The notes: generated by a model not told the origin, from the letters alone. 64,000 nt of DNA from JAIMBK01 sp040755975 (GCA_040755975.1 JBFLZY010000007.1:1-64000); one strand, 5' to 3'; counted from the stretch's first letter, positions 35,260 through 44,706 are shown. Numbers and translations are program-made.

Positions 35260-35430
35260 TTTACTGACTTTAATTAAATTATGCCTAAACCCGGGCGGCG
35301 ATCAAGGAATCACGGAGATTCCACGGGAAGGATTTGAGCTAAGGTCATGGAGGCCTGTTTACCTTCATTACGATTATGGGGCAGGTCCTATGGCTTTTTT
35401 GTTTTGGCCAGTTAAGGGAGGGTGGGTTCT

Positions 35431-36234
35431 TTGGATCGCTTTTTCGCACCCGCGGGTTTTCCGGGTTCAGCATTACACCGTCTGGACCCCCGGGTTAAAA
35501 CGGTGAGCATCTTAGGTTTTGTCGCCCTCGTTTCAACGCTATCTGCGTGGCCGGCGCTGCTCCTGGCAGCTTTGTTTCCGATCGTTCTGGGCGCAATGGC
35601 CGGGTTGAGCCCCCTTTACTTCGGGCGGCGGGTGTTATGGATTTTACCTTTTGCGGGCGCGCTGGCCGCCGTTCTTCCTTTCGCCGTCCGGGGAGAAATC
35701 CTGGCCGGGTTTAAGGTGGGGACGTTAGTTGTAGTCCTTAGCAAAGAAGGATTGGGTCAGGCCATGGTCCTGGTTTTGCGCGCGCTGGCCGCCGTTTTGG
35801 CCTTAAATTTGCTCACCGCCACAACCGGTCTGCGCGGTTTGCTGAGGGCTTTTCGGGAGTTGCACGTTCCCTTGATTTTCGTGCAGTTAATCGAATTTAC
35901 CGTCCGCTACATATTTGTGCTCACCGACGAAATCCAGCGCATGAGCCTGGCCCGCCGGGCGCGGGCCTTCCGGGCAGGAAAAAGCCTGCTGCATAAAAGG
36001 ACCTTCCTTACCGTGGGGCAATTGTTAGGAGTGCTTTTTCTACGCTCGGCGGAACGAGGGGAGCGGATCTATTTTGCCATGCTCTCCAGAGGGCTTGGCA
36101 ACCCGCCCGGGCGAAACGAGAGGAGGTTGCCGCCCACCCGCGATTTAGGCTGGGGTGCCTGGATCATTAGCTTTGCCCTGGCGTTGCGTTTGTTAGAACC
36201 GGGAGGTATATTATGGCAAACATTATTGAAGTAG
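35431..36234 (+). CDS. cbiQ: Cobalt ECF transporter T component CbiQ
   Basis: 267 residues from a TTG 8 bases after GGGAGG. Five to six membrane helices; the N-terminus has the family H-x-L-D-P-R-V-K motif (HRLDPRVKTV) and the C-terminal half carries the paired ARR motifs ARRARAFRAGKSLL and SAERGERIYFAMLSRG that couple to the ATPase. Together with CbiM and CbiN it forms the cobalt ECF transporter. It overlaps cbiO by 22 bases. Confidence 0.93.
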   Translation: MDRFFAPAGFPGSALHRLDPRVKTVSILGFVALVSTLSAWPALLLAALFPIVLGAMAGLSPLYFGRRVLWILPFAGALAAVLPFAVRGEILAGFKVGTLVVVLSKEGLGQAMVLVLRALAAVLALNLLTATTGLRGLLRAFRELHVPLIFVQLIEFTVRYIFVLTDEIQRMSLARRARAFRAGKSLLHKRTFLTVGQLLGVLFLRSAERGERIYFAMLSRGLGNPPGRNERRLPPTRDLGWGAWIISFALALRLLEPGGILWQTLLK

Positions 36235-37052
36235 AAGATCTGCATTTTCGTTACCGGGACGGAACGGAGGCCCTCAGGGGCCTTTCTTTATCGATCCAAA
36301 AGGGTTCGCGGGTGGCCATTTTAGGGCCTAACGGCGCCGGCAAATCCACTTTGTTGCTCCATTTCAACGGAATTTACCTGCCCGAACGCGGGAAAGTGCG
36401 CATCCTGGGAAGAGAAGTAACGGCCAAAACGGAAAAGTGGGTGAAAAGTAAAGTGGGCCTGGTTTTCCAGGACCCCGACGACCAGGTATTCTCTTCGTCC
36501 GTTTGGGAGGACGTGTCCTTTGGCCCTTTGAACATGAATTTGCCGCCCGCGGAAGTTGCGGCCAGGGTAGAAAAAGCACTGCAGGCCGTGCAAATGGAAG
36601 AGTATAAAAATAAAGCTCCTTATCATTTAAGTTACGGACAGAAGAAAAGGGTGGCCATCGCCGGCGTGCTGGCTATGGAGCCGGAAATTATTGTGCTCGA
36701 CGAGCCGATGGGTTATCTGGACCCACAGGGCAAGGAAAATCTTCTGGGTATTTTAAACTATTTGCACCAGCGGGAGATTACCATCGTCGTGGCCACTCAC
36801 GATGTAGATCTGGTTGCCGAGTGGGCCGATAGGGTGATTGTAATCAAAAATGGCCGTACCCTGGCGGAAGGGGACCCCTCTCTGCTTGCTGATGAGGATC
36901 TGGTCGGGGCGGCCCACTTACGCTTCCCGGTGGTGGTGGAAATTTTCCGCCGCCTTCCGGAATTAAACTTGCCCCGGTTGCCAAAAACGATTGCCGAAGC
37001 AGTCGAAATAATCAAAACCATTAAGCAAAACGGCGTCTCTGTATTTAAATAG
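36213..37052 (+). CDS. cbiO: Cobalt ECF transporter ATPase CbiO
   Basis: 279 residues. Walker A GPNGAGKST (38-46), Q-loop VFQDPDDQVFSSSVWEDVSFGP (typical of ECF ATPases), signature LSYGQKKRVAIAG and Walker B IIVLDEP are intact. One copy only, so it presumably acts as a homodimer. GGGAGG precedes the ATG. It energises cobalt uptake for the B12 needed by the methylmalonyl-CoA mutase encoded downstream. Confidence 0.95.
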   Translation: MANIIEVEDLHFRYRDGTEALRGLSLSIQKGSRVAILGPNGAGKSTLLLHFNGIYLPERGKVRILGREVTAKTEKWVKSKVGLVFQDPDDQVFSSSVWEDVSFGPLNMNLPPAEVAARVEKALQAVQMEEYKNKAPYHLSYGQKKRVAIAGVLAMEPEIIVLDEPMGYLDPQGKENLLGILNYLHQREITIVVATHDVDLVAEWADRVIVIKNGRTLAEGDPSLLADEDLVGAAHLRFPVVVEIFRRLPELNLPRLPKTIAEAVEIIKTIKQNGVSVFK

Positions 37053-37215
37053 CTGGTTAAAAAATAACTAAATATTAAATCTCAAATGTTGTTTTTTTCG
37101 GGCAGGAGTGTTATACTCTGATCGATAGTTTAGCCAAACAACCAGTCAAAGTGTCTGGTTACCAAGGAGTTGCTCATGGGAACGTACGTTTCCACCATAA
37201 GGAACTGAAAAACCA

Positions 37216-37480
37216 CCGGCTTACCGTCCGTTTTGCCAGGAGCGACATATGCGAAGGGCCGGTAACGAGACACGGCGCAGGTGAGGTAAGCGAACCGGCA
37301 GTGCGAAACGCGCAGATACCACTAAGCAAAAATGCTAACAATAATCGCTGGTTAGACCGGCATAGCTAAAAAACTAACGTTTCATGCGCATTTTGCAGCG
37401 CGTGCCTGGTTCGCTCCGAACCAAGCAGCTGTCTCGTCGGCCCCAAGCATCGGAGCGACGGCAAACGGACGGCAAGCCGG
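37216..37480 (+). repeat. Large nested-hairpin element, copy A (possible structured RNA)
   Basis: Three nested stems fold the interval on itself. An outer stem pairs 37216-37237 with 37460-37480 (20 of 21 positions, one bulge). A second stem pairs ACGAGACA (37265-37272) with TGTCTCGT (37430-37437), and GGGCC (37256-37260) with GGCCC (37439-37443). A third pairs GCGAACC (37290-37296) with GGTTCGC (37408-37414), plus GGCA/TGCC. The core, 37300-37400, includes GCAGATACCACTAAGCAAAA. Copy B (about 47324-47612) shares the core. It ends 28 bases before the MBL hydrolase gene. No coding frame is credible here; the gap 37053-37508 holds nothing else. Confidence 0.65.
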
Positions 37481-37508
37481 GATCTATTTTCGAGGGAGGA
37501 AGACCAGC

Positions 37509-38465
37509 TTGCTGCCTGTTCACCATATCTCTTTGCCGACCCCTTATCCGGTCGGGCCAGTCAACGTGTACCTGATTTTATCCCAGCCGTACACTTTGGT
37601 GGATGCCGGGCCGGACACCAGCGAAGCGCGGGCAATGTTAAAAGATGCGCTGGCGGAGCGGGGCTTGTCGCTTACCGAACTGAAAAGGGTGGTTTTAACT
37701 CATTCCCATGCCGATCACAGCGGCCTTGCCGGGTGGTTGCACGAAGTGTCCGGTGCGCAGGTGTTCGTTCACCCCATTGAGCTGAACAGGCTGATCAGGC
37801 CGCAGAATTTCTTTGCCGAAAGGCTCGCTTTTTTATACGAAACGGGTTCTCCCCAGGCGATCGTTGAGCAAATGATCAAGGCGCGGAATAAATTACCAAT
37901 GCCCAGCATCCCGGAGGGTTGCGCGGTTGAGCTCAACGGCGGGGAAGAACTGCTTTTCGCGGACGGTTTTTTACAGGTTTACCACCTGCCGGGCCATGCG
38001 CCGGGGCACCTCTGCCTTTACGATCCCGGGGAAGACAACTTTTTTTCGGGCGATTTTCTCTTGCCCCACATTACCCCCAACCCGCTGGTGGAATTCGAGC
38101 CAGACTGCCCCGGCAAGCGCATGCATACCTTAAGTATTTACCTGGAGGGTCTAAACAAGGTAAATGCTCTGGAAATAAAAAGCGTGTGGCCGGGTCACGG
38201 GGAAGTTTTTACCGATCACCGGAAATTGATCGCCAGTTATTACGCGCATCACGAAAACCGGTTGCAGCACCTCCTGGCGATGCTCCGAAAACATGGCGAA
38301 CTGACCGTTTTTAAGCTTAGCCGCCTGGTTTATCCGGGTCTGAACGGTTTTGATATTTTTCTTGGCCTGTCGGAAATCCAGGCCCACCTGGATGTTCTGG
38401 AAGAGCGCGGGTTAATTATTGCGCGCGAGCAGGAAAAGGTGTTTTATTACCGTGCGTTGGCTTAA
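37509..38465 (+). CDS. Metallo-beta-lactamase-fold hydrolase with C-terminal winged helix
   Basis: 318 residues. The metal motif THSHADHSG (64-72) and later PGHAPGH and HGEVF motifs give a full binuclear zinc site. The last 80 residues (MLRKHGELTVFKLSRLVYPGL) form a winged-helix-like domain seen in one MBL subgroup (LACTB2/YflN-like). Start TTG after GAGGGAGG. It overlaps murT by 14 bases, so it is co-translated with a cell-wall gene pair. Substrate unknown; a thioester or nucleotide-type hydrolase is possible. Confidence 0.85.
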   Translation: MLPVHHISLPTPYPVGPVNVYLILSQPYTLVDAGPDTSEARAMLKDALAERGLSLTELKRVVLTHSHADHSGLAGWLHEVSGAQVFVHPIELNRLIRPQNFFAERLAFLYETGSPQAIVEQMIKARNKLPMPSIPEGCAVELNGGEELLFADGFLQVYHLPGHAPGHLCLYDPGEDNFFSGDFLLPHITPNPLVEFEPDCPGKRMHTLSIYLEGLNKVNALEIKSVWPGHGEVFTDHRKLIASYYAHHENRLQHLLAMLRKHGELTVFKLSRLVYPGLNGFDIFLGLSEIQAHLDVLEERGLIIAREQEKVFYYRALA

Positions 38466-39882
38466 AAAAACAGGCGCTAAAATATTAATTTTTTGGGCTG
38501 TTCTCCTGGCGAAGGCAACCTTCTGGCTGAGCCGGCTCCTGGCCGGGGGAAAAGGTTCTTCCCTGCCGGGAATGCTGGCTTTAAAAGTCTATCCGGGTGT
38601 GCTCGCCGCCCTGGCCGGTCAGGTCCGGCGGGGCATTATTGTGGTAACGGGAACAAACGGCAAAACCACTACCAATAATATGCTTGCCCGGATCGCCGCC
38701 GGGGCGGGGTACACCGTGGTGGCGAACCGGGAAGGGGCAAATTTAATTACCGGCGTTACCACTGCTTTTGTTATGAACGCTACCATAGCCGGCAGGATCA
38801 ATTGCGATTACGCCTGCCTGGAAATAGACGAGGCTTCTTTTCCCGTCGTCTGTGCGCAGGTCCGGCCGGATGTGGTGGTCGTGACCAATTTTTTCAGGGA
38901 CCAGCTGGACCGCTACGGAGAACTGGATAATACCATTCGCTACATCCGGGGCGCCCTGGAAAAATTGCCGGGCGTAAAGCTGGTGCTCAACGCCGACGAC
39001 CCGCTGGTTGCCCAATTGCAAACAGCAAGCGGGGGGGAAAGGGCAATTTTTTACGGCCTGGGCGAAAATGCCGGCCGGCAGGGAAAGGAGGCCCGAGGGG
39101 TAAAAGAAGCCCGCTATTGCCCTTTATGCGGCCACCCTTTGCATTACGAATATTACCAGTATGGTCAACTGGGTAAATACGGTTGTTTTCAATGCGGTTT
39201 CGCCCGCCCGAAACCGGGCGTCGAGGCCGTCCAGATCCAAACCCAGAGCATTAATTCCTGCCTGGTTCTTTCCCCGGCCGATCAGGCGCCCATGGTTTTA
39301 CCCGTCTCCGGTCTGTATAACCTGTATAACGCTCTGGCTGCGCTTGCCGCGGGGCTTTTGATCGGGATCGAGGCGCGGGAAATTACCGGCTTATTACAGA
39401 GCTACACTCCGGCCACGGGCCGCATGGAGCGCTACAATTACCTCGGGAAATCGATCTTGCTCAATTTAGTCAAAAATCCCGCCGGTTTTAACGAAAGTCT
39501 GAAGGTTTTCCTTCGGCCGCGGGGCCGGGTGGACGTTCTGATTGCCATTAACGATAACGCTGCCGACGGACGCGACATTTCCTGGCTCTGGGATGTAGAT
39601 TTTGAAGTGTTTCAGAATCACCACCGGCAGATCAATTTTTTTATTTGTTCGGGCACCCGGGCCGAGGAAATGGGGGTGCGCTTGAAGTACGCCGGCGTGC
39701 CGACGGAAAAAATTATTGTGGAACCCCATCTGGAAGCGGCCGTCGACCGCATATTGTGCGCTCCCGGGCCCCAGGCGTATCTTTTGGCTACCTACACAGC
39801 CCTCTGGCCGGTGGAAAGGTGCTTATCCAGGCGGTGTAAAAAGGAGCAGACCCATGCTGCACATATGTCATCTGTATCCTGA
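38452..39882 (+). CDS. murT: Lipid II isoglutaminyl synthase, MurT subunit
   Basis: 476 residues from a GTG at 38452 overlapping the MBL gene. A Mur-ligase fold is visible: GTNGKTTT (67-74), the central EIDEAS and NFFRDQLDRYGE motifs, and a zinc ribbon CPLCGHPL ... CFQCG (Cys223, 226, 245, 248) that distinguishes MurT from other Mur ligases. With GatD it amidates the D-Glu of lipid II stem peptide. gatD follows with a 29-base overlap. Confidence 0.92.
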   Translation: MRWLKKTGAKILIFWAVLLAKATFWLSRLLAGGKGSSLPGMLALKVYPGVLAALAGQVRRGIIVVTGTNGKTTTNNMLARIAAGAGYTVVANREGANLITGVTTAFVMNATIAGRINCDYACLEIDEASFPVVCAQVRPDVVVVTNFFRDQLDRYGELDNTIRYIRGALEKLPGVKLVLNADDPLVAQLQTASGGERAIFYGLGENAGRQGKEARGVKEARYCPLCGHPLHYEYYQYGQLGKYGCFQCGFARPKPGVEAVQIQTQSINSCLVLSPADQAPMVLPVSGLYNLYNALAALAAGLLIGIEAREITGLLQSYTPATGRMERYNYLGKSILLNLVKNPAGFNESLKVFLRPRGRVDVLIAINDNAADGRDISWLWDVDFEVFQNHHRQINFFICSGTRAEEMGVRLKYAGVPTEKIIVEPHLEAAVDRILCAPGPQAYLLATYTALWPVERCLSRRCKKEQTHAAHMSSVS

Positions 39883-40582
39883 TCTGTTAAATCTTTATGG
39901 GGACAGGGGAAACGTGCTGGCCTTTGCGGCCCGCTGCCGCTGGCGGGGGATTCCCGTAACCATCCACCGCGTCCACCAGGGGGAACAGGTAAATCTTGCC
40001 AGGATGGATTTTCTTTTTTTAGGCGGTGGCTCCGATCGCGAGCAAAATTTAATGACGAAGGATTTAAGCAAACGGATCGCTGCTTTGCGGGAGGCCATCG
40101 AAGACGGTCTGGTGGTTTTGGCCATCTGCGGCGGCTACCAGTTGCTTGGCCACTACTACCGGACGCGGGAAGGGCAAATCATCCCCGGCCTGGGCTTGCT
40201 GGACTTTTATACCGAAGCCGGCCCGCGCCGCCTGATTGGTAATATCGCCGTCGAGTTGACGCTGAACGGAAAGGTCTTTAAAGTTACCGGTTTTGAAAAT
40301 CACGCGGGGAGAACCTATCTGGGGAAAGCGGCTCCTCTTGGCCGGGTGCTGGCCGGTTACGGCAACAACGGCGAGGACGGCCTGGAAGGGGCGCGGTATA
40401 AAAACGTTTTTTGCTCTTACCTCCATGGCCCGCTCCTGCCCAAGAACCCGCCCTTAACCGATTACCTGATCGCGACGGCCCTCAAAAGGCGGGGGTTGCC
40501 TTTTCTTTTAGATCCCCTGGACGATCGCCTGGAGGAGGCGGCCAATCAAGTAATGTTGCGCCGTTTGGGGGTGGGTCCCTAA
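39854..40582 (+). CDS. gatD: Lipid II isoglutaminyl synthase, GatD glutaminase subunit
   Basis: 242 residues from an ATG after AAGGAG; the longer frame upstream lies inside murT. The CobB/CobQ-type amidotransferase triad is present: nucleophile Cys92 in LAICGGYQLLG and the His in SYLHGPLLP. It releases ammonia from glutamine and passes it to MurT. The DFLFLGGGSDREQ signature is typical of GatD. The pair amidates peptidoglycan precursor, a Gram-positive trait. Confidence 0.93.
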   Translation: MLHICHLYPDLLNLYGDRGNVLAFAARCRWRGIPVTIHRVHQGEQVNLARMDFLFLGGGSDREQNLMTKDLSKRIAALREAIEDGLVVLAICGGYQLLGHYYRTREGQIIPGLGLLDFYTEAGPRRLIGNIAVELTLNGKVFKVTGFENHAGRTYLGKAAPLGRVLAGYGNNGEDGLEGARYKNVFCSYLHGPLLPKNPPLTDYLIATALKRRGLPFLLDPLDDRLEEAANQVMLRRLGVGP

Positions 40583-40674
40583 ATATTTTTCTCCCGAATC
40601 CGGCAAATTATATAAATATAACAAGTACCCGGCGCAAAGACTAACCATTTTGCAAAATCGCGGGATCGGGATAA

Positions 40675-41352
40675 ATGTTTGAGCTTGTTTACCGCACGGT
40701 ATTGATTTATTTTATCGTCCTGGTAATTGTCCGTCTGATGGGCAAAAGGGAAATCGGGCAGCTTTCCCCTTTTGATTTTGTCGTGGCCATTATCATCGCC
40801 GAACTGGCGGCCATTCCCATGGAAGCTGCGGGCATCCCTTTGTGGAAGGCCATCCTCCCCATGGTCACCCTGGCTGTTCTGGAAGTTTTCTTGAGCTACC
40901 TGGCCCTGCACAGTCCGTTTTTGCGGAAAGTTCTGGACGGACAGCCCCAGGTGGTCATCAGAAACGGGCATATTTTGAAGAAGGAACTGCGCAAAGCCCG
41001 GTATAACTTAAACGATCTCCTCGCGCAATTGCGGGAAAAGGGGATCGTAAACGTTTGCGACGTGGAGTTCGGCATCCTTGAAACATCAGGGAAGCTAAGC
41101 ATAATTCCAAAATCACAAAAAAGGCCGGTTACCCCCGGAGATCTTGGTCTGACAACCGGTTACGAAGGTTTGCCCACCGTTCTGATTATGGACGGGATGA
41201 TTGTCAGGGAAAATTTACGGTTTTTGGGCCTGGACCAAAAATGGCTCCACGAACGCCTGGCTGAACTCAATTTACAGCCCAGGGATGTATTCCTGGCTGT
41301 TTTAGGTACGGATGGGAAATTATTTATCAATACACAGGAAGAAAGATTATAG
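40675..41352 (+). CDS. DUF421/YetF-type membrane protein
   Basis: 225 residues. Three membrane helices at the start (LVYRTVLIYFIVLVIVRLMG, PFDFVVAIIIAELAAIP, AILPMVTLAVLEVFLSYLAL) are followed by two conserved soluble sections: GQPQVVIRNGHILKKELRKARYNLNDLLAQLREKGI and the later LIMDGMIVRENL. This is the full architecture of the YetF/YkjA family, partly linked to sporulation and germination. Function is not established. A weak ribosome site (GGGAT) precedes the ATG. Confidence 0.88.
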   Translation: MFELVYRTVLIYFIVLVIVRLMGKREIGQLSPFDFVVAIIIAELAAIPMEAAGIPLWKAILPMVTLAVLEVFLSYLALHSPFLRKVLDGQPQVVIRNGHILKKELRKARYNLNDLLAQLREKGIVNVCDVEFGILETSGKLSIIPKSQKRPVTPGDLGLTTGYEGLPTVLIMDGMIVRENLRFLGLDQKWLHERLAELNLQPRDVFLAVLGTDGKLFINTQEERL

Positions 41353-41549
41353 AAAAAGGATTTTCTTCATTTTGGTAGAATGTAAAGCCGCAGAAGCTGA
41401 AACCGGCTCAGTTACGACCGGAAAAAAAGATCATGCTGAAGCATGATTCAGTTTACGGGTAGCGAAGCCCGCGGGCGCAGGTTTGATTATTTTTCAGCGA
41501 TTTTCCTGCACCCTCCGGAACTGATTTTAGAAGGCAAGGTGATCCTGGT

Positions 41550-42218
41550 TTGTTCCAGATGGGACGGCGTCAGCAGTTGATTGTGCTGGCGGTTGTCGCC
41601 GTGGTTCTTTTTGGCGCCGGGTACAAATACGCGCGCTGGAACGCCCAAAATGCGGAAAAGCCCGTGGTGGAAAGATTTGAACCGGCGGAAGCGGCGAATA
41701 AAACTGTTCAGGAAATTATCGTTCACGTCAGCGGGGCCGTGGAAAAACCGGGTATATACCGCCTGCCCCGGGGCTCCCGGATCAACGATGCCGTAAACCT
41801 GGCCGGGGTCTTGCCGGAGGCGGACCTGCATGCTTTAAACCTGGCTGCCCCGCTGAACGATGGGCAGAAGGTACCGGTTCCGTTCCGGCAGGGTGTGTTG
41901 GCCGGCGAAAAGACCGGGGACGGAAGCGATCCGGGCGGCAAAGCGCCGGGTTCGTCTGCCGCCGGCGCGAGTTTTCGGACCGGCGGGCAGGGGGGCAAAG
42001 GCAATTCCCCGGGATTGTCCGCGGGCGGGTTGATTAACATCAATACGGCCGGCAAGGCGGAACTTGAATCCCTTCCCGGGATAGGTCCGGCGCTTGCGGA
42101 AAGAATTATCCAGTACCGCGAAGAGCACGGGTATTTTATGTCGATAGAAGACATCAAGAATGTCTCCGGAATAGGGGAAAAGCGTTATGAGCAGTTAAAG
42201 GATAAAATTACCATTTAG
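41550..42218 (+). CDS. comEA: DNA-uptake protein ComEA
   Basis: 222 residues. An N-terminal anchor (QQLIVLAVVAVVLFGAGY) is followed by an SLBB domain (IIVHVSGAVEKPGIYRLPRGSRI), a Gly/Ser/Lys linker (about 115-160), and a helix-hairpin-helix pair (LININTAGKAELESLPGIGPALAERII, VSGIGEKRYEQLK). ComEA binds double-stranded DNA outside the membrane in natural transformation. The ComEC gene follows 16 bases later, the standard pairing. A dyad ATCATGCT/AGCATGAT (41430-41447) lies in the leader. Confidence 0.93.
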   Translation: MFQMGRRQQLIVLAVVAVVLFGAGYKYARWNAQNAEKPVVERFEPAEAANKTVQEIIVHVSGAVEKPGIYRLPRGSRINDAVNLAGVLPEADLHALNLAAPLNDGQKVPVPFRQGVLAGEKTGDGSDPGGKAPGSSAAGASFRTGGQGGKGNSPGLSAGGLININTAGKAELESLPGIGPALAERIIQYREEHGYFMSIEDIKNVSGIGEKRYEQLKDKITI

Positions 42219-42234
42219 AGCCTGGAGGTGGCCA

Positions 42235-44706
42235 ATGAACCCCAGGCCGCTGGTTGTCCTCACCTGTTTTTTTATTGCCGGTATTTTGCTGGCTTCACCG
42301 CTGCCCGCAACTCCGCGAGCGGCAATCCTTGCCTGCGGGTTCCTTCTTTTCGTTGCCCTGGTCGGGTATGCAAGGAACTGGCGAAATAACCGCTGGGTTA
42401 TCGGCCTGCTGTTGCTGGCTGCCGGTTTTACCCTGGCGCGCCTGGCCTCTTTGCAAATTGACCCCGCGTTATTTAAATATTGCGGCCACCGGGTAACGGC
42501 GGAAGGTGTTGTGGCCCGCGAAGCAGACGTTCGCCCGGAAGTGGTTTCTTACCACCTGGATGTGCGGTACATGTCTGCGGGCAAAGAAAAATACCCGCTT
42601 AGGGCGCGGGTGCTGGTAAAGGTGCCTGCCCCGTGTCCGGTGTACAGCTACGGCGACTTTGTAAGGGTCCACGGTCTCCTGGCAAGGCCGGATGAACCGG
42701 GCAACCCAGGCGCGTTTAACTACCGGGCGTACCTGGAAAGGCGCGGCATCGGGGCGGTTTTAGATGTTGAAAACAGCCAGGGTATAACCAGGTTGGGGGT
42801 GGAAGGCAACCCCTTAATCCGCCGGCTATTGCTTTTTAAGGAAAAATTGCTGACCGTCAGCAGGCAGACCCTCCCGCCCGCCAAGGCGGCCCTGGTCAAC
42901 GGCGTTGTTTTTGGGACCCAGGGAGAAATTCCCCGGGAGCTGTGGCAGGTCTTCAGCGAAACCGGAATAGTGCACATTTTAAGTGTTTCGGGTATGCACG
43001 TGGGCCTCGTGCTGGCGGGTATTCTGTTTCTTTTCAAGATCTTGCGGGCGCCGCAACGGTGGCTGGCGCCTTTAGCCAGCATCGTCCTGGTGCTTTACGC
43101 AGTGATTTGCGGGCTGGGACCGGCGGTTACACGGGCCACCTTCATGGGCCTTTTATTTCTCTGGGCCCACCACCTGGGGCGCGATCAGGACTGGCCGACC
43201 ACCTTATCCGTAGCTGCTCTGTTGAGTCTGCTTTTGAACCCCCTCGCTCTTTACGATATCGGATTTCAGCTTTCGTTTGCCGCCACCTGGGGGATCCTTT
43301 ATTTCGGACCGGTTCTGAATAAATTGCTGGGGCGCTTTCTTTCCCGGCCCGACTGGTTAAGGGCGGTTGTCTGGGTTTCGCTGGGCGCCCAGCTGGCCAC
43401 CCTTCCCCTGGTGGCCTGGTATTATAACCTCGTTTCACCGGTGTCGCTGCTGGCCAATATCGTCGCCGCCCCGCTAACCGGCCTGATCATGGCTCTGGGT
43501 TTTGCAGCAGGCCTGGCCGGGGCCGCTTGGGTTCCCCTGGCCGGGTTTATTAATGCCAGCACTTCTTTTGCGCTGGATATTTTCATCGCCCTGATTACCC
43601 TTTTGCGCACTTTGCCCGGTGCGGTGCTTTACGTTCCCACGCCGTCGCCTCTGGCTGTTCTGGCCTGGTACCCTTTGCTCGGTCTGGCGGTAGTCCTGTT
43701 CGAAGAAAAGAATTGGGCGGCAGTAAAAAAATTTGTCTTCCCGAGGCGCCGGATAATAGCGGTGGCTGCTGCGGGAGTTATTTTCCTCGCGGCGGCCTGG
43801 ACCATCGGTTACCCGGATAAAAAAGAACTGGTTCTTCATCTCATCGACGTGGGTCAGGGAGACAGCATTTTAATCCAGACGCCGGCGGGCAAAAACATTC
43901 TGGTCGATGCCGGCGGGTGGAGCGGTGAATTTGAGTCCGGCGAGGGCGCCGGCGACCGGGTGGTGGTTCCTTACCTGCGCAGGCTGGGCGTAAGGCGCCT
44001 GGATGTGTTCGTCATCACCCATCCCCACGAAGATCACGCCGGCGGCGCAAAGGCGGTGGCAAAGGCATTTCCCGTCGAACTGGTCCTTCTCTCGCCCTTC
44101 GGGTTCAGCGAACCAATCACGGGCAGGAATCAGCGCTTTTTCTCAGAACCGCTCGACCGGGGCGCAGAGCTTCCCCCGCCCTACCGGCAACTTATGGCCT
44201 ATTTAATCAACAAGCAAATCCCCGTGCGTACGGTCTGTGCCGGGGACGAAATAAAATGCGACCCCGACCTGGAAATACGTGTCCTGGCTCCGCCTTTTCC
44301 GCCTTTAAAAGGCAACCGTTCCGATGAAAATAACGCTTCCGTTGTTTTGTGGGTGCGTTACGGCGGGCAAACTTTTCTTTTGACCGGAGATATCGAAGTA
44401 GAGGCTCAGGAATGGCTTATCCGCTCCGGCTGCGACTTCCGGGCCGATGTTCTCAAAGTGCCGCACCACGGCAGCCGTTTTTCTTCGCCCGCTTTCCTGG
44501 AAAACGTCCAGCCTGCGCTGGCTCTGATTTCCGTTGGTAGACATAACCGTTTTAACCTGCCCGCGAATGAAACGCTGGAACGTTTGAAAAAGCAGGGCGC
44601 AGTTGTTTACCGTACCGATCAACACGGTGCCGTCATTTTGTCTGCAGACGGGAAAAACCTGCGGGTGAAAACCAGGCGCGGTTTAAAATACAGGCCCGCA
44701 GCCTAG
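42235..44706 (+). CDS. comEC: DNA internalisation channel protein ComEC/Rec2
   Basis: 823 residues, the full length of the family. Domains in order are an N-terminal membrane pair and OB-like region, the Competence membrane domain (VHILSVSGMHVGLVLAGILFL, TRATFMGLLFL, and more helices to about 515), and a C-terminal metallo-beta-lactamase-like domain with THPHEDHAGG and the later HHGSRFSSPAFL. ComEC forms the channel for the single strand during uptake. The MBL motifs are complete, so nuclease activity is possible. GGAGG precedes the ATG. Ends 9 bases before the convergent ytrI. Confidence 0.95.
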   Translation: MNPRPLVVLTCFFIAGILLASPLPATPRAAILACGFLLFVALVGYARNWRNNRWVIGLLLLAAGFTLARLASLQIDPALFKYCGHRVTAEGVVAREADVRPEVVSYHLDVRYMSAGKEKYPLRARVLVKVPAPCPVYSYGDFVRVHGLLARPDEPGNPGAFNYRAYLERRGIGAVLDVENSQGITRLGVEGNPLIRRLLLFKEKLLTVSRQTLPPAKAALVNGVVFGTQGEIPRELWQVFSETGIVHILSVSGMHVGLVLAGILFLFKILRAPQRWLAPLASIVLVLYAVICGLGPAVTRATFMGLLFLWAHHLGRDQDWPTTLSVAALLSLLLNPLALYDIGFQLSFAATWGILYFGPVLNKLLGRFLSRPDWLRAVVWVSLGAQLATLPLVAWYYNLVSPVSLLANIVAAPLTGLIMALGFAAGLAGAAWVPLAGFINASTSFALDIFIALITLLRTLPGAVLYVPTPSPLAVLAWYPLLGLAVVLFEEKNWAAVKKFVFPRRRIIAVAAAGVIFLAAAWTIGYPDKKELVLHLIDVGQGDSILIQTPAGKNILVDAGGWSGEFESGEGAGDRVVVPYLRRLGVRRLDVFVITHPHEDHAGGAKAVAKAFPVELVLLSPFGFSEPITGRNQRFFSEPLDRGAELPPPYRQLMAYLINKQIPVRTVCAGDEIKCDPDLEIRVLAPPFPPLKGNRSDENNASVVLWVRYGGQTFLLTGDIEVEAQEWLIRSGCDFRADVLKVPHHGSRFSSPAFLENVQPALALISVGRHNRFNLPANETLERLKKQGAVVYRTDQHGAVILSADGKNLRVKTRRGLKYRPAA

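Noticed and set aside
41353..41549. Structured RNA ahead of comEA
   Set aside because: Only one 8-bp dyad (41430-41447) is clear; no second copy or terminator was seen, so no call was made.
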